64,000 bases of DNA from Candidatus Binatia bacterium (GCA_036504975.1 DASXUF010000080.1:30562-94561); one strand, 5' to 3'; counted from the stretch's first letter, positions 49,700 to 58,565 are shown. A program made the numbers and translations. The notes: a model not told the origin generated them from the sequence alone.

Positions 49700-50476
49700 T
49701 TGAAATTTTCTCTCAAGAACGTCGCCGAGCCGGTGTTGTTTTTTCTCGCGCTGCTGGCGCTTTGGGAAATCTTGGTGAAGGTCGTCCATGTCCCGGCCTT
49801 CATCCTGCCGCCGCCGAGAGATCTCTACGCCGCCTTCACCGCTAAATTCTTCATCCTCGCCAGCCACTCGCTGATCACGTTTCTCGAGGCGGTGGGCGGT
49901 TTCGCGCTCTCCTTGGTCCTCGGCGTCGGCTTCGCCGTCGGCGTGGTTTATTCGCGCCACCTCCAGAATACCGTCTATCCTCTCATCGTCATTCTTTACG
50001 CGATGCCGAAGAGCGCCTTTGCGCCTTTGATGGTTATCTGGATCGGCTACGGGCTACTGTCCAAGATGGCGATTGCGTTTCTCGTCGCCTTTTTCCCAAT
50101 CGTCATCAACACTGTGATGGGACTCAAGGAAGTCGAGCCGGAATTGTTGGAGCTGGCGCGCGTCAACCGCGGCTCGGCCTGGGACGTGTTCAAAAAAATT
50201 CGCCTGCCGAATTCTTTGCCGTACATGTTCGCCGGCGTCAAGGTCGCGCTGGTTCTTTCGGTGACCGGGGCGATCGTCGCCGAGTTCGTCGCCGCCAACG
50301 AAGGCCTCGGATATTTGGTCCTGCAGGCCAACTACAGCCTGGATACCGCTTTCGCTCTGGTGATTCTGTTGATCCTCGCGCTGCTCTCTCTCGCTCTCAT
50401 CACGGCGCTCGAAGTGCTGCAGCGGAAAATTGTTCCGTGGAGCGCCGAGGTGCGGCAGATCGAGGGCTCTTTTTAG
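49700..50476 (+). CDS. ABC importer permease (SsuC/TauC type)
   Basis: The 258-residue protein (TTG start) has about six transmembrane helices and the EAA loop ELLELARVNRGSAWDVFKKIRLP, with YAMPKSAFAPLMVIWIGYG upstream, typical of nitrate/sulfonate/taurine-type permeases. It is first of a permease-binding protein-ATPase operon (next start 16 bases downstream). The substrate is undetermined; the family takes up sulfonates, pyrimidines or aromatic acids. Confidence 0.92.
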   Translation: MKFSLKNVAEPVLFFLALLALWEILVKVVHVPAFILPPPRDLYAAFTAKFFILASHSLITFLEAVGGFALSLVLGVGFAVGVVYSRHLQNTVYPLIVILYAMPKSAFAPLMVIWIGYGLLSKMAIAFLVAFFPIVINTVMGLKEVEPELLELARVNRGSAWDVFKKIRLPNSLPYMFAGVKVALVLSVTGAIVAEFVAANEGLGYLVLQANYSLDTAFALVILLILALLSLALITALEVLQRKIVPWSAEVRQIEGSF

Positions 50477-50492
50477 CCGAAGAGGTGGAACC

Positions 50493-51503
50493 ATGACGCT
50501 GACGAAGAACCGCATCTCGATATTCGCCGCGCTGCTCTTGGCGTTCATATTCATTGCGGTCTCCGGTCGCTCGGCGGCCGGCGCCGAAAAGCCGGCCATC
50601 GTTCGTCTCGACTTCATTCTCGGCGGCAAGCACGCGCCGTGGTTCGTCGCCGCGGAGAAGGGATTTTACTCCAAGCGCGGACTCGCGGTGACCATCCAGC
50701 CGGGCACCGGCTCGGCGGACACCGTCCGCGCCATCGCCGCCGGACTCGCCGACGTCGGCTTCGCCGATCTGACGACGGCGATCGTCGCGCGCTCGCGCGG
50801 GAGCCAGATCCAATCCGTCGCGCAGTTGGGCTACGTCGCGACCACGGTCATGTGGCGCGAGGAGACGCCGATCAAGAGTCTCAAAGATCTCGAAGGAAAA
50901 TCGTTGGCGATCAGTCCGGGCCAGGCGCAGTGGTTCCTCATGCCCGCTTTCAGCCGCATGAACAATATCGATTTCAAGTCGATCAAGATTCAGGAGACCG
51001 CGCCGGCGCTGCAGCCGGCGGCGCTGGCGGCCAGAAAAGTGGATTTCATCCTGATGTTCCGCGCCTCCAACGACGAGGTCGCGGAGCTTGCCGCGGCCAA
51101 GCAGGGCATCAAGCTCAAGCGCGTCTATATGAAAGACAACGGCCTCAATATTTACGGCAGCTCGCTGATCGTCAAGGAAGAGGACGTCAAGCGCCGTCCC
51201 GAGGTGATCCGCGCCTACGTCGAAGGAACCATGGAAGGATTGAAATATTCGCGCGAACGTCCCGACGAAGCGCTCGCGATTTTGCTCAAGCAGAAACCCG
51301 AGCTCGACCGCGAGCTGACGCGAATACAACTGAAGAACGCCGTCGAGGAGGTCTTCATACCGCCGGAGTCACTCCAATCCGGTTACGGATACATGAAGCC
51401 GGACATCATGGAAAAGACGGTCGCGACTACCAACGAGTTTTTCGACGTCGGGAGAAAAGTGTCCGTCGAGGAGGTCTATACTAACCAGTTCATCAAAAAG
51501 TGA
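50493..51503 (+). CDS. NMT1-like substrate-binding protein of the importer
   Basis: ATG 50493 (after GAGGTGG) gives 336 residues with a signal peptide (core IFAALLLAFIFIAVSGRSAAG). The NMT1 pattern is LDFILGGKHAPWFVAAEKGFYSKRGL, then GSADTVRAIAAGLADVGFAD and LKDLEGKSLAISPGQAQWF. Unlike the two orphan NMT1 proteins elsewhere in the window, this one is flanked by its own permease and ATPase. The LGGKHAPW wording suggests a pyrimidine/riboflavin-type subgroup, but I cannot fix the ligand. Confidence 0.92.
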   Translation: MTLTKNRISIFAALLLAFIFIAVSGRSAAGAEKPAIVRLDFILGGKHAPWFVAAEKGFYSKRGLAVTIQPGTGSADTVRAIAAGLADVGFADLTTAIVARSRGSQIQSVAQLGYVATTVMWREETPIKSLKDLEGKSLAISPGQAQWFLMPAFSRMNNIDFKSIKIQETAPALQPAALAARKVDFILMFRASNDEVAELAAAKQGIKLKRVYMKDNGLNIYGSSLIVKEEDVKRRPEVIRAYVEGTMEGLKYSRERPDEALAILLKQKPELDRELTRIQLKNAVEEVFIPPESLQSGYGYMKPDIMEKTVATTNEFFDVGRKVSVEEVYTNQFIKK

Positions 51504-51585
51504 CGCGCGATGAAGTCTCGTAAACGGGTGGTCATCGACACTCGGGTATCGCAACCGCGATACGAGAGCGGCTCGGATCTCGCGC

Positions 51586-51666
51586 GTCATCCTGAACGAA
51601 GTGAAGGATCTCAAGACTTGTCCTGAGCGAAGTCGAAGGATTCTTCGCCTGCGGCTCAGAATGACA
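51586..51666. repeat. Inverted-repeat element with TGTCATTCTGA-type ends
   Basis: GTCATCCTGA (51586-51595) pairs with TCAGAATGAC near 51656-51665. The inner units AAGGATCTCAAGACTTGTCC and TGAGCGAAGTCGAAGGATTC match those at 47755-47862 in inverted order. It sits inside the importer operon, between the binding-protein and ATPase genes. Confidence 0.88.
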
Positions 51667-51687
51667 TAACCTTTACGCAGGGTTTGC

Positions 51688-52482
51688 GTGGCGCCGCTGA
51701 TCGTCGTCGAAGACGTGCAAAAGATTTTTAAGCGCGGCGGCAAGACCGTTCGCGCTCTCGCCGGCGTCTCGTTCGAAGTCTCCGAAGGCAGCTTTGTCTC
51801 CATCGTGGGACCGAGCGGCTGCGGTAAGAGCACGTTGCTGAAGATCATTTCCGGTCTCGTTCCGGCCAACTCCGGAAGCATCGCGGTCGGCGGCAAGACG
51901 GTCGCAGGGCCGCTGGAGAACGTCGGAATGGTTTTCCAGTCGCCCGTGCTGCTCAAGTGGCGCTCAGTTGCGGCCAACATCATGCTCCCGGTCGAGTTCG
52001 CCAAGCTCGACCGCGCCGGCCATCTGGAGAAAGCGCACTCGCTCATCCGGCTGGTCGGTCTGGAGGGTTTCGAGGAGACCCCTCCCTACGAATTATCCGG
52101 CGGCATGCAGCAGCGGGTATCCCTCTGTCGCGCGCTGGTGACCGATCCGCGCATGCTGCTCATGGACGAGCCGTTCGGCGCGCTCGACGCGATGACGCGC
52201 GACGAGCTGGATCTCGAGCTATTGCGCATATGCGACGAAAATAAAATGACCGTGCTGTTCGTGACGCACAACATTCAGGAGGCGGTCTTCCTGTCGGATG
52301 ACGTCGTCGTGATGTCGCCGCGCCCCGGCAAGGTGATCGAGAAGGTTGCGGTCGAGCTGCCGAGGCCGCGCACGCTCGAAATGATGAGCAGCGCTGAGTT
52401 CGGGCGCTATACTCTGCGGATCCGCGGAATGCTGGCGTCGGCCGGCGGCAAGTCTGCCGACGCGGCCGGCTCGACGGCGTAA
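51688..52482 (+). CDS. ABC importer ATPase (SsuB/TauB type)
   Basis: The 264-residue protein (GTG start) has Walker A GPSGCGKSTLL, Q-loop MVFQSPVLLKWRSV, signature LSGGMQQRVSLC, Walker B MLLMDEPFGALD and H-loop VTHNIQEAVFLSD. QSPVLLKW is typical of the nitrate/taurine group. It powers the permease at 49700. A repeat element sits between it and the binding-protein gene, possibly setting the stoichiometry by mRNA processing (inference). Confidence 0.93.
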   Translation: MAPLIVVEDVQKIFKRGGKTVRALAGVSFEVSEGSFVSIVGPSGCGKSTLLKIISGLVPANSGSIAVGGKTVAGPLENVGMVFQSPVLLKWRSVAANIMLPVEFAKLDRAGHLEKAHSLIRLVGLEGFEETPPYELSGGMQQRVSLCRALVTDPRMLLMDEPFGALDAMTRDELDLELLRICDENKMTVLFVTHNIQEAVFLSDDVVVMSPRPGKVIEKVAVELPRPRTLEMMSSAEFGRYTLRIRGMLASAGGKSADAAGSTA

Positions 52483-52502
52483 AATTCGGCTCCGAGCGAT
52501 TC

Positions 52503-53543
52503 ATGGCGAAAAAGAGAAGATTCACTTACAAGTCGGCGGGCGTGGACATCGCCGCCGGCGACCGTCTCGTCCGGCGCATTCAGGGCGCGGCGATGAAAAC
52601 CGCGCGGCCCGGGCTGCTCGCCGGCATCGGCGGTTTCGGCGGTCTGTTTGATTTGAAGAGCTTGAAATACCGCCATCCGGTTCTCGTATCCTCCACCGAC
52701 GGCGTCGGCACGAAGCTCAAGATCGCTTTCATGACCGGCATTCATGATACAATCGGAATAGACCTCGTGGCGATGAGCGTCAACGACATCCTGACCCAAA
52801 CGGCCGAGCCGCTTTTTTTCCTCGATTATTTCGTTTGCGGTAAGCTCGACGTGAATATCGCCGCGGCGGCGATCCGCGGCATGGCCGAGGGCTGCCGGCA
52901 AGCCGGGTGCACTTTGATCGGCGGCGAAACGGCCGAGCATCCCGGAGATTTTCCGCAAGGGGAGTACGATCTTGCCGGCTTCGCCGTCGGTCTCGTGGAA
53001 AAAGACAGGATTCCCAAGCCGCGATCGATCGTTCCCGGCGATGCGTTGATCGGTCTGTTGTCGAGCGGGCTTCACAGCAACGGTTACTCTCTCGCGCGCA
53101 AGGTTTTGTTGGAGGCGAAAGGGCTCCGGCTCGGCGATCGCATCTCGGAGCTCGGCCGGACGCTCGGAGAGGAAATGCTGGAGCCGACGCGGATCTATGT
53201 CAACTGCGTGCGTTCACTGCTGCGGGACTATTCCATCAAGGGATTGGCGCACATCACCGGCGGGGGAATTCCCGGCAACCTGCCGAGAGTTTTGCCCGAA
53301 GGGAAGCGCGCCTGGATCCGGCGGCGCAGTTGGACCGTTCCGCCGATCTTCGAGCTGATTCGGAGATTCGGCTCGGTCTCTCAGGCTGAGATGGACCGGA
53401 CGTTCAACAATGGCATCGGCATGATCCTCGTGGTGGGGAAGAACGAAGTCGGCGGCGTCGAGCGCGCTCTGAAAAAAATGGCCGAGCCGTACGCCGTCAT
53501 CGGCGAGATCAGAAAAGGAGAGCGGGGAGTTCGCGTTGTTTAG
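52503..53543 (+). CDS. purM: Phosphoribosylformylglycinamidine cyclo-ligase
   Basis: The 346-residue AIR synthetase of purine synthesis has FTYKSAGVDIAAGDRLVRRI, LVSSTDGVGTKLKIA (ATP site), IGIDLVAMSVNDIL, LIGGETAEHPG and HITGGGIPGNLPRVLP. It is followed by purN after a 75-bp gap holding a repeat. ATG 52503 lies 20 bases after the ATPase stop. Confidence 0.96.
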   Translation: MAKKRRFTYKSAGVDIAAGDRLVRRIQGAAMKTARPGLLAGIGGFGGLFDLKSLKYRHPVLVSSTDGVGTKLKIAFMTGIHDTIGIDLVAMSVNDILTQTAEPLFFLDYFVCGKLDVNIAAAAIRGMAEGCRQAGCTLIGGETAEHPGDFPQGEYDLAGFAVGLVEKDRIPKPRSIVPGDALIGLLSSGLHSNGYSLARKVLLEAKGLRLGDRISELGRTLGEEMLEPTRIYVNCVRSLLRDYSIKGLAHITGGGIPGNLPRVLPEGKRAWIRRRSWTVPPIFELIRRFGSVSQAEMDRTFNNGIGMILVVGKNEVGGVERALKKMAEPYAVIGEIRKGERGVRVV

Positions 53544-53609
53544 CGACGAGTGAGACACTGAGGGCCGGGGTAGATCGGGTCTGCTCACTGCTCACGACTC
53601 GCTTCTCAC
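53544..53609. repeat. Imperfect inverted repeat between purM and purN
   Basis: GCGACGAGTGAGACACTGAG faces CTCACTGCTCACGACTCGC. It begins immediately after the purM stop codon. Confidence 0.6.
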
Positions 53610-53618
53610 TTGAAAACT

Positions 53619-54281
53619 ATGGCGCGGCAAGTTCCATTGGGCGTGCTGATCTCCGGCGGCGGCACGAACCTTCAGGCGATCATCGACGCCATCGAGGCGA
53701 AGCGTCTGGACGCCGCGATCCGCGTGGTCATCAGCAACCGGAAGAACGCCCAAGGCCTCGTCCGGGCGAAAAATCACGATATCCCGACAGAGGTCTTGGA
53801 CCACAAGAAATTTTCCAGCCGCGAAGCGTATGACGAAGCGCTCGTCGCCGTTCTCCGCGAGCGCGGCGTCGAGCTGGTCGTCCTGGCCGGATTCATGCGC
53901 CTGCTCTCGCCGGTTTTGATCAAGGCTTATTCCAACCGGATCATGAACATTCATCCGGCTCTGCTCCCGGCTTTTCCCGGACTGCACGGCCAGAAGCAGG
54001 CGGCGGAGTACGGCGTGCGGCTCGCAGGCTGCACGGTCCACTTCGTCGACGAAGAGTGCGATCAGGGGCCGATCATCATCCAGGCCGCCGTGCCGGTCTA
54101 TCCCGACGATACCGAGGAGTCGCTTTCCGCCCGCATCCTGAAGCAGGAGCACCTGATCTATCCGCGCGCGATCCAGCTTTACTCGGAAGGAAGGCTTCGC
54201 GTGGTCGGGCGCAAGGTCTTCGTCGACGGGCTCAAAAAGGACGAAGACGAGGCGCTGGTCCATCCTCCGATCAAGGAATGA
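53619..54281 (+). CDS. purN: Phosphoribosylglycinamide formyltransferase
   Basis: ATG 53619 gives 220 residues (an in-frame TTG lies 3 codons upstream). The formyltransferase motifs are VLISGGGTNLQAIIDAI, LAGFMRLLS, NIHPALLPAFPGLHG (catalytic Asn and His) and HFVDEECDQGPII (catalytic Asp). It transfers formyl from 10-formyl-THF to GAR. The product is slightly longer than E. coli PurN, with a charged C-terminal tail (LKKDEDEALVH). Confidence 0.95.
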   Translation: MARQVPLGVLISGGGTNLQAIIDAIEAKRLDAAIRVVISNRKNAQGLVRAKNHDIPTEVLDHKKFSSREAYDEALVAVLRERGVELVVLAGFMRLLSPVLIKAYSNRIMNIHPALLPAFPGLHGQKQAAEYGVRLAGCTVHFVDEECDQGPIIIQAAVPVYPDDTEESLSARILKQEHLIYPRAIQLYSEGRLRVVGRKVFVDGLKKDEDEALVHPPIKE

Positions 54282-54306
54282 AAAAGCTTCCGAGCATCGG
54301 TTCCCT

Positions 54307-55287
54307 ATGAAGCGCACCCTCACGACTCTCCTGAAGGCCGGCGTCAGCCTCGCGCTGCTCGCGTTCTTTCTCTCGCGCATCGACCTGATGCATTTTTTCC
54401 GCGTGCTTTCCGCGGCGCAATTCTACTACATCGGCGCGGGCTTGGTGATTTACCTTTTCGGCCAGTTCGTGAGCTCGCTTCGCTGGGCGCTGCTGGCGCG
54501 GACGCTGGGATTCCGCAATCCATACAAAGATTTCGCCACGATTTATTTCATCGGCATGTTCTTCAGCCTGTTTACGCCGAGCACCGTCGGCGGCGACGTG
54601 GGACGGGTTTTTTACCTCGCGCGCGACGGCGCGGATGCTAAAGAGAGGACAACCGCGGGACCGCTGGCCTCGGCCACGGTTTCCGTGCTGGCGGATCGCG
54701 CCGTGGGAATGGCGGTGCTGATTTGGATCGGCGCCGTAGCGGTGGCCGCGTTTCCGGGCTACGCGCTTCCCTCGGCCATCCGCTACGTGACGTTCGCGAT
54801 TGCGCTGGGCTTTCTCCTGGGCTTTTTCTCGTTTCCCGTCTTGAGCCGCCTGCTCGCAGGGCGGAACAACCGGATCCTAAGAGCTTTGCGCCTCGCCATG
54901 GAAAATTACCGGCACCACTGGCGCGCCCTGGTCCAGGCGATGGCGCTCTCTCTGATCGTCCATGTGTTGCAGTCCTGGATCCACGTTTTGCTCGGCAGTA
55001 GCCTGGACGCCGAGATCCCGTGGTCCTATGCCTTCATCATCTATCCGTTGGTGGGGACGTTCAGCGCTCTGCCGGTGAGCCTCAACGGAATCGGGCTCCG
55101 CGAGGGCGGCTATCTTTTTCTGTTGACACGCGTCGGCGTCAGCTCGGAGAAGGCGATCGCTTTCGGCCTGCTCTGGTTTATCATCGTCGCGTTGGACAGC
55201 CTGATCGGCGGCCTGATCTTCATCTTGAGAAAGAGCCCGGCGCCTCCGGCGGTCGCATCCGAGGCGAAGAATTACGTAAGGAAGTGA
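54307..55287 (+). CDS. Lysylphosphatidylglycerol synthase-type transmembrane protein
   Basis: The 326-residue integral membrane protein has about eight helices and the family motifs LRWALLARTLG, FFSLFTPSTVGGDVGRVFYL, DRAVGM and LPVSLNGIGLREGGYLFLL. It belongs to the UPF0104/AglD/MprF-N-like family and is perhaps a lipid flippase or glycan-lipid protein. It lies 25 bases after purN. Its last 16 bases overlap the convergent mgtE gene. Confidence 0.88.
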   Translation: MKRTLTTLLKAGVSLALLAFFLSRIDLMHFFRVLSAAQFYYIGAGLVIYLFGQFVSSLRWALLARTLGFRNPYKDFATIYFIGMFFSLFTPSTVGGDVGRVFYLARDGADAKERTTAGPLASATVSVLADRAVGMAVLIWIGAVAVAAFPGYALPSAIRYVTFAIALGFLLGFFSFPVLSRLLAGRNNRILRALRLAMENYRHHWRALVQAMALSLIVHVLQSWIHVLLGSSLDAEIPWSYAFIIYPLVGTFSALPVSLNGIGLREGGYLFLLTRVGVSSEKAIAFGLLWFIIVALDSLIGGLIFILRKSPAPPAVASEAKNYVRK

Positions 55288-56615
55288 ATGAGGAGAGTGG
55301 CGAGTCCGAGAAAAATCAGAAATCCCATGAAATCGGTGAGCATCGTGTCGAACACGCCGGCGACGGTCGCCGGATCGAATCCCAATTTTCTGAGCGCGGT
55401 CGGTACGAGAACCCCGGCGGTCGCCGCCACGAGCATGTTGAGAAACATCGCCACGCCCGCTATCAGGCCCAGCGTCGCGTTGCCCTTCCAAAGCCAGGCG
55501 ACGACCCCGAGCACGCCGCCGAAAAGCGTGCCTTTGATCAGCCCCAAGCCCCATTCCTTGCGCAGGAGCTGAGAGAGGTTAGTCGATTCGATCTCTCCCA
55601 GAGCCATCGAGCGGACGACCACGGTCGCCGTTTGGATGCCGGCGCTGCCGGCCTGACCGGCGATGATCGGCATAAAGATCGCGAGCGACGGCACCTGGCC
55701 GATGGTTTTTTCGAAAAAGCTGATCACCGAGGCGGCGGCAAACGCCCACACCATGTTGAAGCCGAGCCAGGGAACTCTCCGCGCGGCGGATTCTCTGAGC
55801 GGGCTGAACGCCCGCTCTTTGATGCCGACCCCGGCCATTTTGTACATGTCTTCCGTCGTTTCGTCGGCGATGACGTCGATGACGTCGTCCACGGTGATCA
55901 GTCCGAGCAGCCGTCCATCGCGATCCACGATCGGCAGCGCGAGCAGATCGTATTTGGAGACGATGCGCGCCGCTTCTTCCTGATCGACCGAGACCTCGGC
56001 GCGGATCGGGTCGGCGATCATCATGTCTCTGAGCGGACGGCCGGGCGGCGCGACGACGAGATTGCGGATCGGGACGACGCCGATGAGCTTTCCCGCCTCG
56101 TCCACCACGTAAAGATAAAAAAAAGTTTCCAGCTCGCCGCGCTCGCGGATCTTGTCGATCGCGCCCTGCGCGGTGATGTCGGGGGAGAGAGAGAGCAGGT
56201 CGGTCGTCATGATTCTCCCGACCGTGCCCTCCGGATAGCTGATCATCTTATTGAACCCGGCGCGCCGCTCCGGGTCCACGTGGGTGAGGACTCTCTCTCT
56301 TCGCTCCTCGGGCAGGCTCGCGATGAAAGTGACCGCGTCGTCGGGGTCCGCCCGCGAGATGACCCGGCCGAGTTTCTCGTCGTCGATCAGCCCGAGAACT
56401 TCCGTCAGCAGGTCGGGGGACAGCTCTTTAAGCGTCTTGGCCGCTTTGCGCGTGGAGAAAAGAACGTCGAAGAGCAGCCGTGCCTCGGACGGCTCCAGGC
56501 CCTTGAACAGCGGCGCGACGTCGGCGGGATGGCTCTTGCCGATGAGCCGCAGGACGCGATCGGGCGTGCCCGTGCGGATCATTTCCCGTACCAGCTCGTG
56601 ATTCAAAGAAGCCAT
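55272..56615 (-). CDS. mgtE: Magnesium transporter MgtE
   Basis: ATG 56615 (AGGGA 8 bases before) gives 447 residues, the usual MgtE length; the frame is open 28 codons further. The order of domains is N-domain helical repeats (LLFDVLFSTRKAAKTLKELS), paired CBS domains (GRIMTTDLLSLSPD; LALPIVDRDGRLLGLITVDD) and five transmembrane helices with FMPIIAGQAGSAGIQTATVVVRS and LVPTALRKLGFDPATVAGVF. The protein is a Mg2+ channel gated by cytosolic Mg2+. Confidence 0.95.
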   Translation of the reverse strand: MASLNHELVREMIRTGTPDRVLRLIGKSHPADVAPLFKGLEPSEARLLFDVLFSTRKAAKTLKELSPDLLTEVLGLIDDEKLGRVISRADPDDAVTFIASLPEERRERVLTHVDPERRAGFNKMISYPEGTVGRIMTTDLLSLSPDITAQGAIDKIRERGELETFFYLYVVDEAGKLIGVVPIRNLVVAPPGRPLRDMMIADPIRAEVSVDQEEAARIVSKYDLLALPIVDRDGRLLGLITVDDVIDVIADETTEDMYKMAGVGIKERAFSPLRESAARRVPWLGFNMVWAFAAASVISFFEKTIGQVPSLAIFMPIIAGQAGSAGIQTATVVVRSMALGEIESTNLSQLLRKEWGLGLIKGTLFGGVLGVVAWLWKGNATLGLIAGVAMFLNMLVAATAGVLVPTALRKLGFDPATVAGVFDTMLTDFMGFLIFLGLATLLIHFLT

Positions 56616-56808
56616 GTCGAAAATCCCTGGCGATGTTCTGCGTTGTTCCTTCTTAGCCGCTGGCCTGGATATTTGCAAATGTATTCTTACTCTTTCCAAT
56701 AGAGCTTACAGGTGCGCTCGAAATCTGCTATGGTGGCCACGAAAACTGAGAGCGCTATAGTGGAGAGGGCGGGGGCGGGGCTTGAGGCGAATCAGTCAAG
56801 GAGGTTTT

Positions 56809-57012
56809 ATGTTTGGACTCGGCGTTCAGGAGCTTTTGATCATCCTGGTGATCGCGCTGGTTTTGTTCGGGCCGTCGAAGCTGCCGCAGATCGGCAGCGG
56901 CTTGGGCAAGGCGATCCGCGACTTCAAGAAAGGCGTCAGCGGGGACGACGGGGACGACGCCGCCAAAGAAAGCGCGCCGAAGAAAGACGACGGCAAGGAA
57001 CTTCCGCGTTGA
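56809..57012 (+). CDS. tatA: Twin-arginine translocase subunit TatA/E
   Basis: ATG 56809 follows AAGGAGGTTTT and gives 67 residues: MFGLGVQELLIILVIALVLF, then the hinge FGPSKLPQIG, an amphipathic helix GLGKAIRDFKKGV and an acidic/lysine tail. This is the pore-forming Tat component exporting folded proteins. tatB and tatC are not adjacent. Confidence 0.95.
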   Translation: MFGLGVQELLIILVIALVLFGPSKLPQIGSGLGKAIRDFKKGVSGDDGDDAAKESAPKKDDGKELPR

Positions 57013-57085
57013 AACCCGCGCGTTGGCGCCGGACCGAGGGACGTTCTTTGCGACGGCGGGGCTGAAGAAAGGGAAGAGTGCGTCG

Positions 57086-57706
57086 ATGCGGTTTTTGCCC
57101 AGCGATGAGAAATTCTACGACTGCTTCGAATCGGCGGTGAAAAAAGTCGTCGAAGGGGCGGACCAACTGGCCGGGCTGATCGAAGACTTCAGAGACGTGC
57201 CGCTCAGAGCGCAGCAGATCAAGGACACCGAGCACGAAGGCGACGTGGTCACGCACAACACGATCGAGATGCTGAACCGCACATTCATCACCCCGCTCGA
57301 CCGCGAGGACATCCACAAGCTCATCACCTCGCTCGACGACGTGCTCGACTACATCGAGGCATGCGCGGCGCGCTTGCATCTCTTCAAAGTCGGCCAGACC
57401 ACCGACGAAGCCAGGCTCCTCGTCGGCATCCTCGTCAAGGCGGTCAAGGAAGTCGAGCAGGCGGTTTTCAAGCTCAGGCGGCTGAAAGGCGGGGATTCGC
57501 TGATGAAGCATTGCGCCGAGATCAACCGCCTGGAGAACGAAGGCGACTATGTCGGCCGCACGGCCGTGGCCAAGCTCTTCGAAGGCGCCAACGATCCGCT
57601 CAACGTCATCAAATGGAACGAGATCTACGACACGTTGGAGAACGCGATCGACCGCTGCGAAGACGTGGCCAACGTCCTGGAAGGAATCGTATTAAAAAAC
57701 GCTTGA
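57086..57706 (+). CDS. DUF47/PhoU-like phosphate transport regulator
   Basis: ATG 57086 gives 206 residues: MRFLPSDEKFYDCFESAVKKV, then all-helical PhoU-like repeats with IKDTEHEGDVVTHNTIEML, TPLDREDIHKLITSLDDVLDYIE, INRLENEGDYVGRTAVAKLF and NEIYDTLENAIDRCEDVANVLE. The paired E/DxxxD motifs bind metal clusters in this family. It usually precedes a Pit-type phosphate transporter gene, but none follows here. Confidence 0.93.
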   Translation: MRFLPSDEKFYDCFESAVKKVVEGADQLAGLIEDFRDVPLRAQQIKDTEHEGDVVTHNTIEMLNRTFITPLDREDIHKLITSLDDVLDYIEACAARLHLFKVGQTTDEARLLVGILVKAVKEVEQAVFKLRRLKGGDSLMKHCAEINRLENEGDYVGRTAVAKLFEGANDPLNVIKWNEIYDTLENAIDRCEDVANVLEGIVLKNA

Positions 57707-57735
57707 GCGCCTGCCGAAAAAATCCCATTGACCAT

Positions 57736-57875
57736 CCGTCCGCCCGCGAGTCTCTTTCCGGGCCGATGCGATACATCTGATTACGCTCAACGACCAATGC
57801 TTAAAGCTTCTCCTCGCTACGCTTGATTGTCCCTGTCCCACGCATCGGCCCGTCAAGAAACCCGCAGGCGGACGA
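57736..57875. repeat. 140-bp element with ~35-nt imperfect terminal inverted repeats
   Basis: GGGCCGATGCG (57760-57770) and CGCATCGGCCC (57841-57851) are perfect inverted 11-mers. The match extends outward to CCGTCCGCCCGCGAG on the left and CCCGCAGGCGGACGA on the right. About 70 bases lie between the arms. No reading frame is convincing. It may be a MITE-like remnant or a structured RNA. Confidence 0.65.
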
Positions 57876-57926
57876 TTGCGCCACAGCCGGCTCAACGGCG
57901 GGCGCTAAAATGCAAAAGAGAAATTC

Positions 57927-58565
57927 TTAAGAAGGACGGCGGCCGGTTTCCTTGGTGCCGAGAAGAACGGTGTAGAGGGAGAGCTTGGAGAGTTTATAAA
58001 TCATCTCGACCTTGAGCTGGGTCTGTTCGATAAACGGGCTCAAGCGCAGCTTGGTGCTCCAGCCCAGCCGGCGGGTCACCGGATCGAGCGTTTCCGTGAG
58101 GAACCCCAAGAGCGGAAAGGTGCTGGTGAAGTGATTGACGATCACGATTTTTCCCCCGGGCTTGCACACCCGCTTGGCCTCCTGAATCATCCGGATCGGG
58201 TCCGGCACCACGGTCACCACGTGGAAGGCCGTCACGTAATCGAAGGTGTTGTCGGGGAATTTCAAATCGAGCGCGTTCATCTCCATCACGTTGAGGTGAG
58301 TCCAGCCGTTTTCCAGGATCTTGTCCTGGGCGCGGGCCAGCATATCCGGCGCGAGATCGATTCCGGTCACTTGGCAATGCCGCGGATACGCCGGAAACGA
58401 GGTGCCGGTGCCGGCGCCGACTTCCAGGACTTTCGCCCCGCGGGGAATCTCCAAGGCCTCGATGACGTGCCTTAGACGGGAATAAAACATCTTGCCAAAG
58501 ACTTTGTCGTATAGCGGCGCAAACTCGGCGTAGAGTTTGCTTTCGTGAGCTTCTACCTCAGGCAT
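57927..58565 (-). CDS. Class I SAM methyltransferase (UbiE/PmtA-like)
   Basis: The 212-residue protein begins MPEVEAHESKLYAEFAPLYD and shows VLEVGAGTGTSFPAYP (SAM loop), VTGIDLAPDMLARAQDKI, MNALDLKFPDNTFDYVTAFHVV and CKPGGKIVIVNHFTS. The wording is close to phosphatidylethanolamine N-methyltransferase (PmtA)-type enzymes, so a lipid substrate is possible. It is separated from the small HTH gene by ~33 bases on the same strand. Confidence 0.88.
   Translation of the reverse strand: MPEVEAHESKLYAEFAPLYDKVFGKMFYSRLRHVIEALEIPRGAKVLEVGAGTGTSFPAYPRHCQVTGIDLAPDMLARAQDKILENGWTHLNVMEMNALDLKFPDNTFDYVTAFHVVTVVPDPIRMIQEAKRVCKPGGKIVIVNHFTSTFPLLGFLTETLDPVTRRLGWSTKLRLSPFIEQTQLKVEMIYKLSKLSLYTVLLGTKETGRRPS

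Noticed and set aside
55020-56702. 560-codon plus-strand frame opposite mgtE
   Set aside because: Composition (Asp/Arg/His-rich) is that of an antisense shadow; mgtE is unambiguous.
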